DNA of 64,000 bases from Gyromitra esculenta (Eukaryota; Ascomycota; Pezizomycetes; Pezizales; Discinaceae): positions 1,240,001 to 1,304,000 of the forward strand of contig JBCAML010000013.1 of NCBI GenBank assembly GCA_038503075.1, written 5' to 3'. Below the pieces are notes generated by a model, which was not told the origin of the DNA, did no database searches, and worked only from the letters and a program-made list of their open reading frames with translations. The position numbers were made by a program, and so were the translations under genes. Of the stretch, positions 1 through 9,514 are shown one piece after another; the first letter of the stretch is position 1, and each line of letters starts with the position of its first letter.

Positions 1-126
1 TATCCGAAGAATTCTTAGAGTTTGTGGAATCTTCGCGTACAGTCTGGCTGTTGGTTTCTCGTCCAAGTAGTACTGCTTATCTCGGGGGATACCCGAGAGC
101 AAGACGAAAACCTCACTCCTTGCAAT
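1..126 (+). repeat. LTR-B, 3' end fragment
   Basis: This is the 3' end of a family B LTR, running in from outside the window. It carries the conserved AAGTAGTACTGCT block and the GGATA-loop hairpin with stem CTCGGG/CCCGAG, and it ends near CTCACTCCTTG. The last bases differ from the usual CCTTGAGA terminus, so the true edge is uncertain. The AT-rich bases from about 127 to 153 are not recognised. Confidence 0.7.
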
Positions 127-153
127 CAATATTATATTGTATAGCTTAGCAGT

Positions 154-469
154 TTTCATGGATAGAAACGAGTAATTCGTCTAGGGCTAGGTGTTGGTTG
201 CAACAGTTTTGGGTAGGAATATAATGTCTTTGTTGTTTTGGTTATGTTAAGTTATGGACCAAGGGAAGGAAAAGCAGGGTATATAAAGGATGAAGTTTTT
301 GTTGTTGTTGTTGTTTTTCTTTTTCTTTCCTTAAAGCAACGTTCTCGTTTACCTTCTTCTGTCTTTATTAGAAATATCATCTCGGTTCTACCTCGAGCAT
401 AGTTGTGTCATTGCATTTATCTCGCCGAGATAGGCCATAAAACTTGTAGAAGCACATGTATTATTGACG
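154..469 (+). repeat. LTR-A, 3'-truncated
   Basis: A family A LTR begins TTTCATGG. It keeps the TATA-like tatataaag, the AAGCAACGT motif and the TATCTCG/CGAGATA block, but loses its last part near position 469, where a second LTR-A begins. Confidence 0.7.
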
Positions 470-769
470 TTTCATGGATTATGATTGGGAAATGGGTTAG
501 GGTTGGACTTAATGGTTACGGTGAACGTGGGGTTTTGTTATAATGTTTTTGTGTGTTTCGGTTGTTGTTGGGTATTGATTGTGGTACAGAAAAGCGGGGT
601 ATTTGAGTGATGGATTTTGTTTGTCTCTCTTTGTTTCCTTTTTTTCATGCGACGTTCGTTTACTTTTCTTTGTATTACTTTAATACTACGCGATTCTATC
701 AGAATCACTGTCGCATTATTCCTATCTCTGTAACTTAACTCGCTTTGAGTTAGACCTCTTGTAGGACTT
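470..769 (+). repeat. LTR-A, truncated by element B1
   Basis: This family A LTR starts TTTCATGG and contains AAAGCGGGGTATTTGAG upstream of its pyrimidine tract. It breaks off at AGACCTCTTGTAGGACTT, where the 5' LTR of element B1 starts. Its missing 3' part is not found beyond the right end of B1, so the locus has been rearranged since insertion. Confidence 0.7.
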
Positions 770-1180
770 TTTCATGGATGGTTGTTTCGTTAATTGGTTG
801 AGGCACATGAGTACATGGTCATTGTGCTTTGTTATTTGTTTCTTGTGTTTCCATGGGTTTTTTGTTACAATGAGTCATGTCTTTGTCATCGAAGGAGTTG
901 GAATGTGGTATATAAGCGAAGGGTTTTCCCCTCTTGTTGTACTTTTCCTTCTTCTTTCTTTAAGCAACGTCTTCTATTGTTCACTCTTGTATTCTACAAT
1001 ACAAACCTCGGTTACACCTCGTAACCCATCGCTGTCGTTGTCTTCAAGTCATTTTAACTTGATCCACTCGTAGAGCCTGTAGAGTCTCCGCACACACTCT
1101 CGCTGTTGGTTTCCCACTCAAGTAGCACTGCTCATCTCAAGGGATACTCGAGAGCTTGACAAGAAACCCGCTCCTTGAGA
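770..1180 (+). repeat. 5' LTR of B1 (LTR-B)
   Basis: The LTR runs from TTTCATGG to CTCCTTGAGA. It contains a TATA box TATATAAG (909-916), a pyrimidine-rich stretch, the self-primer motif AAGCAACGT (962-970), a GGTTAC/GTAACC hairpin, a CAAGT/ACTTG hairpin and the GGATA-loop hairpin near its 3' end. Confidence 0.9.
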
Positions 1181-1182
1181 TT

Positions 1183-1191
1183 ACGTTGCTT
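1183..1191 (+). promoter_or_regulatory. Primer-binding site of B1
   Basis: ACGTTGCTT lies two bases after the 5' LTR and is the exact reverse complement of AAGCAACGT at 962-970 in the LTR. No tRNA-type TGG PBS is present. The match suggests self-priming by the 5' end of the element RNA, as described for Tf1/sushi retrotransposons. Confidence 0.7.
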
Positions 1192-1215
1192 CCGCATCTA
1201 CACTCTCTAATCCCG

Positions 1216-1634
1216 TCTCACGGTTCAGTATCTCGTTAAGCTCTTCAGTATCCCTGAAGATGAGCAATGCTACTTAAGCGAGATACCAACACGTTTGAAG
1301 AGTGCAGTATTTCTACAAATTCCACGGAGGATATACTTCAAGGTGAAGTATTGGCGATGTTTCACAGCGACAGCGAAGGTTCTGAGGTAGAACTGAGATA
1401 GTATTAAAGTAATACAGGTAGAAGTGAAATGAGAACGTTGCTTAAGAAAAGAAGAAGAAAGAGTACAAGAACGACTAAAATCCTTCACTTAAATACCCCG
1501 CTTTCCCGTAACACAAATAACCATCCAACGACAACCGAAGCATAACCGAACAACAAAGCCATTATACCCAAAGGAAATCCTCCGTACGTACCAACAACTT
1601 TACCCTAACCCATTACCCGGTTCTATCCGTGAAA
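1216..1634 (-). repeat. 3' LTR of A1 (LTR-A)
   Basis: A 419-bp LTR, written TCTCACGG...CCGTGAAA on the plus strand. It carries the TACTTC/GAAGTA hairpin with loop ACCTT and the TCTTCAG/CTGAAGA hairpin with loop GGATA. The polypurine tract GAGGGGGGCTAC adjoins it at 1635-1648. Confidence 0.93.
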
Positions 1635-4524
1635 GTAGCCCCCCTCTTCAAGCGTGAACTCCTGCGAACCTTAGGAGTAGCTACAGTCGTCATCGTGAGG
1701 AACGTATCAAGAGCAGACGTGTCTTGGCGATCTTCGGCGGGTTCCCACGTAGGGTGAGCGTATCCGGTCCACTCAACAAGATATTGAAGTTGTCCTCGGT
1801 GGTTGCGCCGGTCGAGGATTTTTTCAATATAATATTCCTCCTAATCATTGACAACGATTGGAGCTGGAGGAGAAACAAGTTGTCCCGGTAGGGCATCATT
1901 GGGAGCAGGCTTGAGAAGGGAAACGTGAAAAACAGGATGATACTTGACTGAGGAGGGGAGATCTATGTCATAGGCGAACGGGGAAACAATTCATTTTACC
2001 ACATAGGGACCCATCCATTTCCAGTCCAGCTTCCTAGCATTACGGGTTGTCCGAATATTCTTCATCGACACGAAGACATGGTCATTAATTTGGTAAGCAG
2101 GGGCTGGTGTTCGATGTTTATTCATGGCTGTCTCCTGAATGTCCTGGGCTGTCCTGATTTGTGTTCGAAGATAATCGCTTAAATCTTGCATTTTTTCAGC
2201 AAAGGATGCGGCATCTAGGCTTTGGGGGGTGGCGATCGTAGGGAGGATAGAGGTATCAAAACGGGGGTGATAGCCGTAATTCGCAAAGAACGGGGAGACT
2301 TTAGTGCTGGCTGACTCTTGGTTATTAGCTGAGAATTCGGCCATAGGCAGCCATCGGTTCCAGTCTCCTTGTTGATACGATACATAGCAGCGGAGATACT
2401 GTTCCATAACCGCGTTGAGCCTTTCTGTTTGCCCATCTGTTTCAGGGTGAAAAGCAGTGGACATTCGGGCCTGAATTCCGAGGCATTGGCAGAGCTCTTT
2501 CCAGAAGTGAGTGGTGAACTGAGTGCCGCGGTCGGATGTTACGTGCGAGGGTAATCCATGAAGATTCCAGATATGTTGAAGATATAAATCAGCGACATCT
2601 CTGGAGTTGACTGTCGTATTGCAAGGGATAAAGTGACGCATTTTTGATAGCCGATCGACAACCACTAGTATTGCATCATATCCATCGGATTCTGGTAGGC
2701 CAGTAACAAAGTCCATGGAAATTTCTTGCCAGGGGCGGTTTGGGATAGGGAGAGGGTGGAGGACGCCTTGAGTGCGCTGCGTAACCGGCTTTGCCTTTTG
2801 GCAGGTATGGCAGTTGCGTACATAGCGGCCGATTGACTCTCTCATCTTTGGCCAGTAAAAACTTCTACTTATAAGCTCAAAGGTTTTATCCCGTCCTGGA
2901 TGTCCTGCTGCGGGGGTGTCGTGATGTCTTTTGATAATCTCTAAGCTAAGGAGGTCGAAGTCTGGTACATAGAGACTTCCTCGATAGCATAGCTTATTGT
3001 TCTCATTGGTACACTCGCTAAGGATGATTTCCTTTGACAGTTGTTCTTTGTTCTTCAGTTCTAGAAGTATTTTTTCAGGGAACTTGTCAGCGGTATATCC
3101 TTCTAGAAAGAGTTTCTCTAGGAGGGCGTCCAGTTCAGCGGCTTCATTTGACAAAGAAGCCGACAACAAACTTAGCTGAGAATCAATATTCTCCTTCTTT
3201 AACACCACTTGGCTCTGGTGTGCCAGTCTTTCATCCCCTTCCTTGGGGAGATCTCCTGATCTTCTAGTGAGTGCATCCGGCTTTCCTTCCTGGCTTCCTG
3301 GTCGGTATGTGATTACAAAGTTGAAGTGGGATAAATACTCGGCCCATCTAGCTTGGCGTCGATTGAGTTGTTTAGTACTCATGAAGTACTCGAGGTTCTT
3401 ATGATCACTAATCACATCAATCGGGTGCTTTGATCCCTCAAGCTCGGGGCGCCATTCTTCGAAAACGCGGATGATGGCCAACAGTTCCTTATCATAAATC
3501 TCGTAGTTGCATTCCGCGGGGGAATGTTTCTTCGAGAAGAAAGCCACTGGGTGCAGGACACCGTTATCATCGTACTGGGATAGGACTCCTCCGGACACAA
3601 AATCTGAGGCGTCTGTTTCTACGATGATTTTTTTGTCAGGATCGAAGTGGATAAGGATTGGGGCAGTGGTAAAGGCATGTTTGAGGTTTTCGAAAGCTAT
3701 TTCAGCTTCGACAGACCATTCAAAGGCGATACCTTTCTTGGTGAGGGCGGTGAGAGGAGCAGCAAGTTTGGAGAATCCTAGGATGAATTGGCGATAGAAA
3801 TTGGCAAAACCTAAGAATGCCTGGACGTCTTTTACACTCTTCGGTGTTCCCCATTCTTGGACGGCTTTGAGTTTCTCTTCGTCCATTTTTATACCATCAG
3901 GGGTGAGGATAAGACCGAGGTACATAGTAGTTTGTACCTCAAACTCGCATTTCTCTGGTTTCAGCAGAATGTCATTGTCCTTGAGAGTTTGGAGGACCTT
4001 GCGAACATGGATCTGATGCTCAGTGAAAGTGTCGCTATAGATGAGGATGTCATCCAGGTAGGCGGTGCAAAAGATATCTAGGTACTCCGTGAGACAGTCG
4101 TTAACGAACTGTTGGAATGTTCCAGGGGCATTAGTTAGACCGAATGGCATAACTTGGTACTCATAAAGGCCGTAGCACGTACGAAAGGCGGTTTTCCATT
4201 CATCTCCCTCTGCAATGCGTACTTGGTGGTACCCATCACGAAGGTCTAACTTGGTGTACCACTGGGCCTTCACTAAACGATCGAGTGTTTCTCGGATGAG
4301 GGGGGAGGTATATCGATCCTTGATCGTGATTGCATTCAATCCTCGATAGTCCACGCACAGACGTAGAGAGCCATCAGCCTTTTTTACAAAAAGCACGGGA
4401 GATCCTGCTGGAGAGGAGCTGGCACAAATAAAGACTTTTTCGAGATTGTCCTCTATATACTTTTTTAGGACAATTAGTTCTTCTCGGGACATTCCGTACA
4501 GTGGTCCAAAGGGCGCATCCTTTC
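1613..4524 (-). pseudogene. pol: A1 pol, 3' part (RT to chromodomain)
   Basis: This is the C-terminal portion of the A1 polyprotein. Reading down the minus strand it holds reverse transcriptase with the YLDD catalytic motif near 4040-4070, RNase H, an integrase zinc finger ([18 protein letters not shown] onward), the integrase DDE core ([22 protein letters not shown]), a GPY/F-like segment and a chromodomain (LQYLVEWTGYAHPTWEP). The reading frame is open from the nested LTR to about 1991, then is broken by a TGA after GPYVVK and by a TAG near 1848. The frame appears to end inside the 3' LTR at TAA 1613-1615. Polyprotein processing would be by the element protease. It is a pseudogene because of the stops and the nested LTR. 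Confidence 0.85.
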
Positions 4525-5364
4525 TTTCATGGATTGATTCAAGGTAATGAAGCGTGGTTCGGTTGCTGGTTGTATCGTGGTTTGAATGGTTGTACAATCC
4601 CTTTGTTGTTCGGTTATTTTCGGTTATAAGTTTTGTCAAGGAAAAACAGGGTATTTAAGCGATGGATTTCGGTCGTTCTTGTTCTTTTCTTCTTCTTTCC
4701 TTAAGCAACGTTCTCGTTTACCTTCTCCTGTAAATTGTCAGAATATCTCACGGTTGTGCCTCGGGATAAGCCCTTCAGTATCCCTGAAGGTGAGCAGTGC
4801 TACTTAAGCGAGGTGACAACACGTTTTGAAGAGTGCGACGTGTTCTACAAGTTCTACGAGGATATCTTTATCTCAAGGCGAGATAAGTGCAGCGAGGGAG
4901 ACAGCGACAGCGAAGATTCTGAGATAGAATCGAGATAGTATTTCGACGACTTTACAGCAGAAGGTAACGAGAACGTTGCTTAAAGAAGAAAGAGAAAGAG
5001 AACACAAACGACCAAAATCCCCCGTTTAAATACCCCGCTTTCTCGTGACACAAAACAGCCATCTGGCAACAACCGAACATAACTGAAAGACAAAGCCATT
5101 ATACTCAAAGAAAACCCTTCGTAATCATCCACAACCATCCTAGCCCATTACCCGATTCTTATCCGTGAAAGAATACTACATCGGTTCTACCTCAGAACTC
5201 TCGCTGTCGCCGTTTACTCCGCTGCACTTATCTCGCCTTGAGATCGACCCCTCGTAGAACTTGTAGAGAACATTGCACTCTTTGAACGTGTTATTACCTC
5301 GCTTAAGTAGCACTGCTCACCTTCAGGGATACTGAAGGGCTTAACGAGGAAAATAACCGTGAGA
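4525..5364 (+). repeat. Solo LTR-A inside A1 pol (interrupted)
   Basis: A solo family A LTR (TTTCATGG...CCGTGAGA) inserted in the RT region of A1 pol, with target duplication CTTTC at 4520-4524 and 5365-5369. It is itself split at 4746-5170 by a second solo LTR. The host LTR sequence is 4525-4745 plus 5176-5364. Confidence 0.9.
4746..5170 (-). repeat. Solo LTR-A inside a solo LTR-A
   Basis: A 425-bp reverse-orientation LTR, TCTCACGG...CCGTGAAA, flanked by GAATA at 4741-4745 and 5171-5175. It is the innermost of four nested levels (B1, A1, solo LTR, solo LTR). Confidence 0.93.
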
Positions 5365-5369
5365 CTTTC

Positions 5370-6162
5370 CTTCCATCAGCTGAATCTTGTGGTCGTAGGA
5401 GCGGCGAGGAGGTAATCCTTGGGCTTTCTTTTTATCAAACATGTTCAGAAAATCGTGATATTGTGCAGGAATACGTGACTTCCACTCTTCCTTGGTCGTT
5501 TGGTTGTCTATGATTTTGTTTATTTCATATAGTGACATGGCATAGGCTTGGGAGGTTCGTTTTCTGGTGAGAGTTCTGAAAATGGCAGCGCCAATAAACG
5601 AAAGGTTTAACCTAGGGGGAGCTGGGATCAAGGAGGTGGATACAATCGGTGAGCCAGGGGCGCAGTGGGTGGTGCAGAGTTTAGAATTAAACTCAATGCG
5701 TTTGTCGGCAAAGTGGAGGCGAACATCATGGTGATTCATCCATGGTATGCCCAGAACGAGGGGGTAGTGGCCAAGTTGTGTTACGAAACAGGGGGCTTGT
5801 TCACAATGGTCTTGTACAGAGAGGTTGAGGTTGACGATGTGGGTGATGTCTCCTGAGCTAACAGGACGACCATTGATAACTTCAAGTTGTTAAGGGGTTC
5901 TTAACAGGGAAAGGGGTAAAAGATGGTGACTCGCAAAGTCTTTATCAATGAAAGCGAATCCTGAGGCTCCAGTATCCAATAGCGCATGGGTTTTTATGAT
6001 TTTATTATTATGGGAAATGTTACATGATATAACGAAATGTTCCCCATCTAACCCATCCTCCACGCGTATATCTGATACCGAAAAACCTGAAATGGAAAAC
6101 ACTGACAAAGGCAAAGAAATGGGAACCAAGGCAGGGTCACTGATCGGCCTTGGTTGGACTAG
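5370..6162 (-). pseudogene. pol: A1 pol, 5' part (protease, start of RT)
   Basis: The protease domain shows the aspartic-protease signature LLDTGASGFAFID near 5935-5985 on the minus strand, followed by the linker region (SLYEINKIIDNQTTKEEWKSRIP) and the start of RT (AQGLPPRRSYDHKIQLMEGK). The frame is entered by -1 frameshifting at the end of gag (heptamer 6162-6168). A TAA at 5890-5892 interrupts the protease after SLLRTP, where other copies read PRQLEVI. The coding sequence continues beyond the nested solo LTR at 4524. Confidence 0.85.
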
Positions 6163-6168
6163 TTTAAA
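6124..6168 (-). promoter_or_regulatory. -1 frameshift signal of A1
   Basis: On the minus strand, T TTA AAC (6162-6168) is read in the gag frame directly before the TAG stop (6159-6161). After a 6-nt spacer comes the stem AACCAAGGC (6147-6155) pairing with GCCTTGGTT (6124-6132) across a 14-nt loop. Relative to A2 the last pair of the stem is C-G instead of T-A, a compensatory change. Confidence 0.85.
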
Positions 6169-7490
6169 GACTCGTTGAATGAGTCTGCTGATTCGAGGGC
6201 AAAAAACTGGGGCGGAAGAGGTGGTGGAGGCAAGGAGGAGGCAGGTGGTGTACGATTAGCGGGAGGGGCGGTGAGAGCCCCTCTCATTGTAGGTTTCTTT
6301 GGGGCCGAAGGACAGTTGGCATAGGAATGATCGGGCGCAGCACAAAACATGCATTTGCCTGTAGACCGGCGCCACTGTTTCTCTTCTTCCGAGAGCTTTC
6401 TTCGTCCATTTACCATGGTGTAGCGCTGATCTTGTGGGAGGCGAGAGAGATTGCTGGTTCTCCCGAAAGAAAGATCCATTGGAGCAAGGCCGCTTGGTAC
6501 GAAGGATGATGCAGGAACGAAAGGAGTCATTGTTTGAGAGCTGAACTGTCCCATTGTTTCTCTCGTATTACCTCGTTTCTCGGCTTTTCGGGCACGGATA
6601 CGATTGTCCAGGCGGGTGAGGGTAGTGATCATTTCTTCGAGGTTGACGGGGACGGCGGTGGCAAATACCATGGCTTCTTTCAATTCCTCTGACATTCCGT
6701 GCTCTAGGGCATCCATCTTCGAGTTCTCGTCGAAGTTTAGTTGACCCATGATGCGTTGGAAATCAGCCAGGTAGGCGGAGAAGTCTCGTTTGCCTTGACG
6801 GAGCTGGTGCAATTCTCGTCGTGTGGTACCGGTGGGATTGGGGTCTCCGAAGGCAGTCTTCAAGGAGGCGATGAGGGCTGCGGCGTTAGTCCAGGTTGTG
6901 AGGCCAGAGGGGAGAACAGTGTGTCAAACTTGTTCAAGGGCTGCTCCTTCCAGGCGGTTGATTGTGTAGAGAATCATGGTATTTTCATCAGCGAATCTGT
7001 CTCTGTTGACAGCGAGTTTTGAACGGAGTTGGAGAATAAAGCCGGGGAGTTTTGCTCTAGATCCATCGAATTTCTCTGGATCTGGCATGCGTTCGGAGCG
7101 GTGGTTGGTAGCTGATGGAGGCGGGGGAGTGACGGTGAGGTTTGGTGGAGCCAGGGGTGCTGAGAGGTTTTCTCAGGCTTCATTCCGTTCCTGACGGAGT
7201 CTGGCGATGAGGTTGGCAGCTTCTGTAACCCTTTGGTCTTGTTGTACTGCGTGGTGAAGGGCGTTGTCGAGCTGGATTTGGGCGGTGTTGAGTTTTACCT
7301 CATTTTCCCATTCGCTTTCCTGAAGGACATCGATTTGATCCTCCAGGGGTTGGTAGAGATCTCGGAGTAGATTGTAATGTTCCGAGGGGTCTTCTCTGAT
7401 GGCTTGGGCGAAGGCTTCTCGTGTGGGGAAGCGTGGGTGAGTGACGGCGATTCCTTCAGTGGAAGGGCCAGCGGGAGCGGGTGAGCTCAT
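6159..7490 (-). pseudogene. gag: A1 gag with two TGA stops
   Basis: A gag gene of about 443 codons beginning MSSPAPAGPSTEG (ATG at 7490). The N-terminal part predicts a coiled coil (LRDLYQPLEDQIDVLQESE). The middle is a Ty3/Gypsy capsid-like region (DRFADENTMILYTINRLEGAALEQV). Near the end is a CCHC zinc knuckle CMFCAAPDHSYANC (C-X2-C-X4-H-X4-C). Two in-frame TGA codons, at 7173-7175 and 6924-6926, replace arginines seen in other copies, both explained by CGA to TGA. No frameshift is needed, so the copy was disabled by point mutation alone. Confidence 0.88.
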
Positions 7491-7680
7491 GATGTTGGTG
7501 TTGGGCGAGGGAAGGAGTTCTTGCGTAAGTACTCTTGATCGAGCCACTCGGGGATGACTTCGAGCAGGGGTTGGGGTTTTTGCAGCTTTAAGCAAGGGAA
7601 GATGCTGAGGATGGATTGACGAATCCGAGTGGTAATTTCCATGCAGGGAGTTGCTTTGTGGTGGAAGGTGTAGATGTTGG

Positions 7681-7689
7681 AAGCAACGT
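7681..7689 (-). promoter_or_regulatory. Primer-binding site of A1
   Basis: The minus strand reads ACGTTGCTT here, two bases from the 5' LTR. It is complementary to AAGCAACGT in the same LTR (plus-strand acgttgctt at 7911-7919), supporting a self-priming mechanism. Confidence 0.7.
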
Positions 7690-7691
7690 AA

Positions 7692-8110
7692 TCTCACAGT
7701 TCAGTGTCTCGTTAAGCTCTTCAGTATCCCTGAAGATGAGCAGTGCTACTTAAGCGAGATACCAACACGTTTGAAGAGTGCAGTATTTCTACAAATTCCA
7801 CGGAGGATATACTTCAAGGTGAAGTATTGGCGATGTTTCACAGCGACAGCGAAGGCTCTGAGGTAGAACTGAGATAGTATTAAAGTAATACAGGTAGAAG
7901 TGAAATGAGAACGTTGCTTAAGAAAAGAAGAAGAAAGAGTACAAGAACGACTAAAATCCTTCACTTAAATACCCCGCTTTCCCGTAACACAAATAACCAT
8001 CCAACGACAACCGAAGCATAATCGAACAACAAAGCCATTATACCCAAAGGAAATCCTCCGTACGTACCAACAACTTTACCCTAACCCATTACCCGGTTCT
8101 ATCCGTGAAA
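7692..8110 (-). repeat. 5' LTR of A1 (LTR-A)
   Basis: A 419-bp LTR nearly identical to 1216-1634; by eye about five substitutions separate them. The minus strand has TATTTAAG upstream of a pyrimidine tract and AAGCAACGT. Confidence 0.93.
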
Positions 8111-8137
8111 TCCCGCTCACTCCCAACCAATATCACC

Positions 8138-9514
8138 ATGAGCAACCCTGCCCCCGCCCCTTGGACCTTCCCCACCTTTGAGAATTTCCAAGCCGCTGCC
8201 AATGCCGACCTCGCTTCCGCCTAAGAAGAAATCCGCTCCCACTATCAACAGCGGATGGATAACCTTACCTACTCAGACCTGCAACTTGAGGAAGCCACTC
8301 AAGAAAGGAACAACATGATGGTAAGGTTTAACACCTGCCAGTCCCAACTGCAAGCAGCTGAAGCAGAGGTCGCTCGCCTTCGCAACGTCTCCCCCCCTCC
8401 CCCGCCGCCCGCACCATCACCACCACCGCCTCCTGCTCACACTCAAGGAGGCTGCTCGGATAAAATGCCCAACCCAGATAAATTCAATGGGTCTCGCGAC
8501 AAACTTCCTGGGTTTGTCCTACAACTCAGATCAAAACTCTCAGTCAACGCCGATCGCTTCTCCAACAACAATAACATGAGATTGTATGCCATTAGCCGCC
8601 TTGAGGGAGCAGCCCTCGAACAAATCCGTCACTCCGTCCTTCCGGACGGAACTACCACCTGGAACTTCGCCGCTGACCTGATCACCACTCTGGAAACAGC
8701 CTTCGGCGACCCCAATCCCCTCGGTACCGCCTGCCGCGAACTAAATCAACTCCGACAAGGAAAACGAGATTTCTCCGCCTATCTTGCCGATTTTCAACGC
8801 ATCATGGGACGTCTCAATTACGACGAGTCTGCCAAAAATGACGCCCCAGAATTCAGAATGTCGGATGAGTTGAAAGAAGCAGTGGTAACCGTCGCCGACT
8901 TCCCCACCACCTTCCCTTCCCTCTGCGCCTTCCTCCTTCGCTTGGATAATCGCATCCGAGCAAGAAGAGAAAAAAAAAAAAATGCTGCACATAACACCAT
9001 GGGACAATTCACCGCCCCTGCCGCCGCCCCCGCTGCCTTTACCCCCGCTTCCTCCTTCGCCCCAGAAGGACTCGCCCCCATGGACCTCTCCTTCCGCCGT
9101 ACCTCTACCTCCCGTCCTGCCCCTGAACAACGCTATGTTCAAGTCAAGGGAAGGAGAAAATTGTCCCCTGAAGAAAAAACTTGGAGACAAACCAATAACC
9201 GCTGCCTGTTCTGCGCCGGAGAAGGACACATCTTCTCCAACTGCCCCTCTGCCTCCAAGCGCCCCGCTATGAGAGGAGCCGTTACTAACACTGCCGCCGC
9301 CCCTCCCGCTTCTTCTGTTTTTCCGCCGCCCCTACCACCTCGCTTTCCTGCCTTCGATGCAGCAGACTCCGTTGAGTCTTTAAACTTGTTCAACCAGAGT
9401 CGCCTTGTGACCCTGCTCTGGTTCATTTTTCTCCTTTGTCAGCGTTCTCTATTTCTGGGTTCTCGGTGTCAGATGTGTGTGTGGAGGATAATTTGGATGG
9501 GGAACATTTTGTAA
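8138..9514 (+). pseudogene. gag: B1 gag with TAA at codon 29 and lost stop
   Basis: The original start is probably ATG 8138 (MSNPAPAPWTFPTFENF), because the same frame continues into the later ATG at 8255 and the 8138 ATG occupies the position used by family A. A TAA at 8222-8224 interrupts it at codon 29. The protein has a proline-rich segment, a capsid-like domain (LPGFVLQLRSKLSVNADRF, DFSAYLADFQRIMGRL) and a zinc knuckle CLFCAGEGHIFSNC. The TAG that ends gag in family A directly after TTTAAAC is TTG here, so the gag frame runs on to 9514 and overlaps pol. It is non-functional unless translation restarts at 8255. Confidence 0.85.
9379..9423 (+). promoter_or_regulatory. -1 frameshift signal of B1
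   Basis: TTTAAAC at 9379-9385 is in phase as T TTA AAC with gag. A 6-nt spacer is followed by the stem AACCAGAG (9392-9399) and CTCTGGTT (9416-9423). A further U-G pair would give a 14-nt loop. The stem bases differ from family A (AACCAAGG/CCTTGGTT) with pairing kept. Confidence 0.85.

Larger units (their letters stand above)
1216..8110 (-). mobile_element. Ty3/Gypsy chromovirus A1, nested in B1
   Basis: A complete family A element in reverse orientation, inserted into the leader of B1 with target duplication TCCCG at 1211-1215 and 8111-8115. Both LTRs are 419 bp and by eye differ at only a handful of positions, so insertion was relatively recent. Internal order on the minus strand is PBS, gag, pol and polypurine tract. 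Pol is interrupted by a solo LTR that itself contains another solo LTR (4525-5364). Gag and pol each carry in-frame stops. Confidence 0.93.

Noticed and set aside
774..1073. A 99-residue ORF with hydrophobic stretches in the B1 5' LTR, repeated at several other LTR-B copies
   Set aside because: It recurs only because the LTR recurs, it overlaps the promoter and RNA start, and it is not preserved between LTR subfamilies.
1270..1488. The 72-residue ORF in the A1 LTRs (also 7746-7964)
   Set aside because: Two nearly identical copies of one LTR give the same chance frame; other LTR-A copies do not keep it.
4525..4639. N-terminal extension of the A1 RT frame into [14 protein letters not shown]
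   Set aside because: These codons belong to the inserted solo LTR, not to pol; the true upstream pol sequence resumes at 5370.
8741..9229. Long glycine-rich ORF on the minus strand opposite B1 gag
   Set aside because: It is the shadow of the proline-rich gag coding sequence on the other strand.
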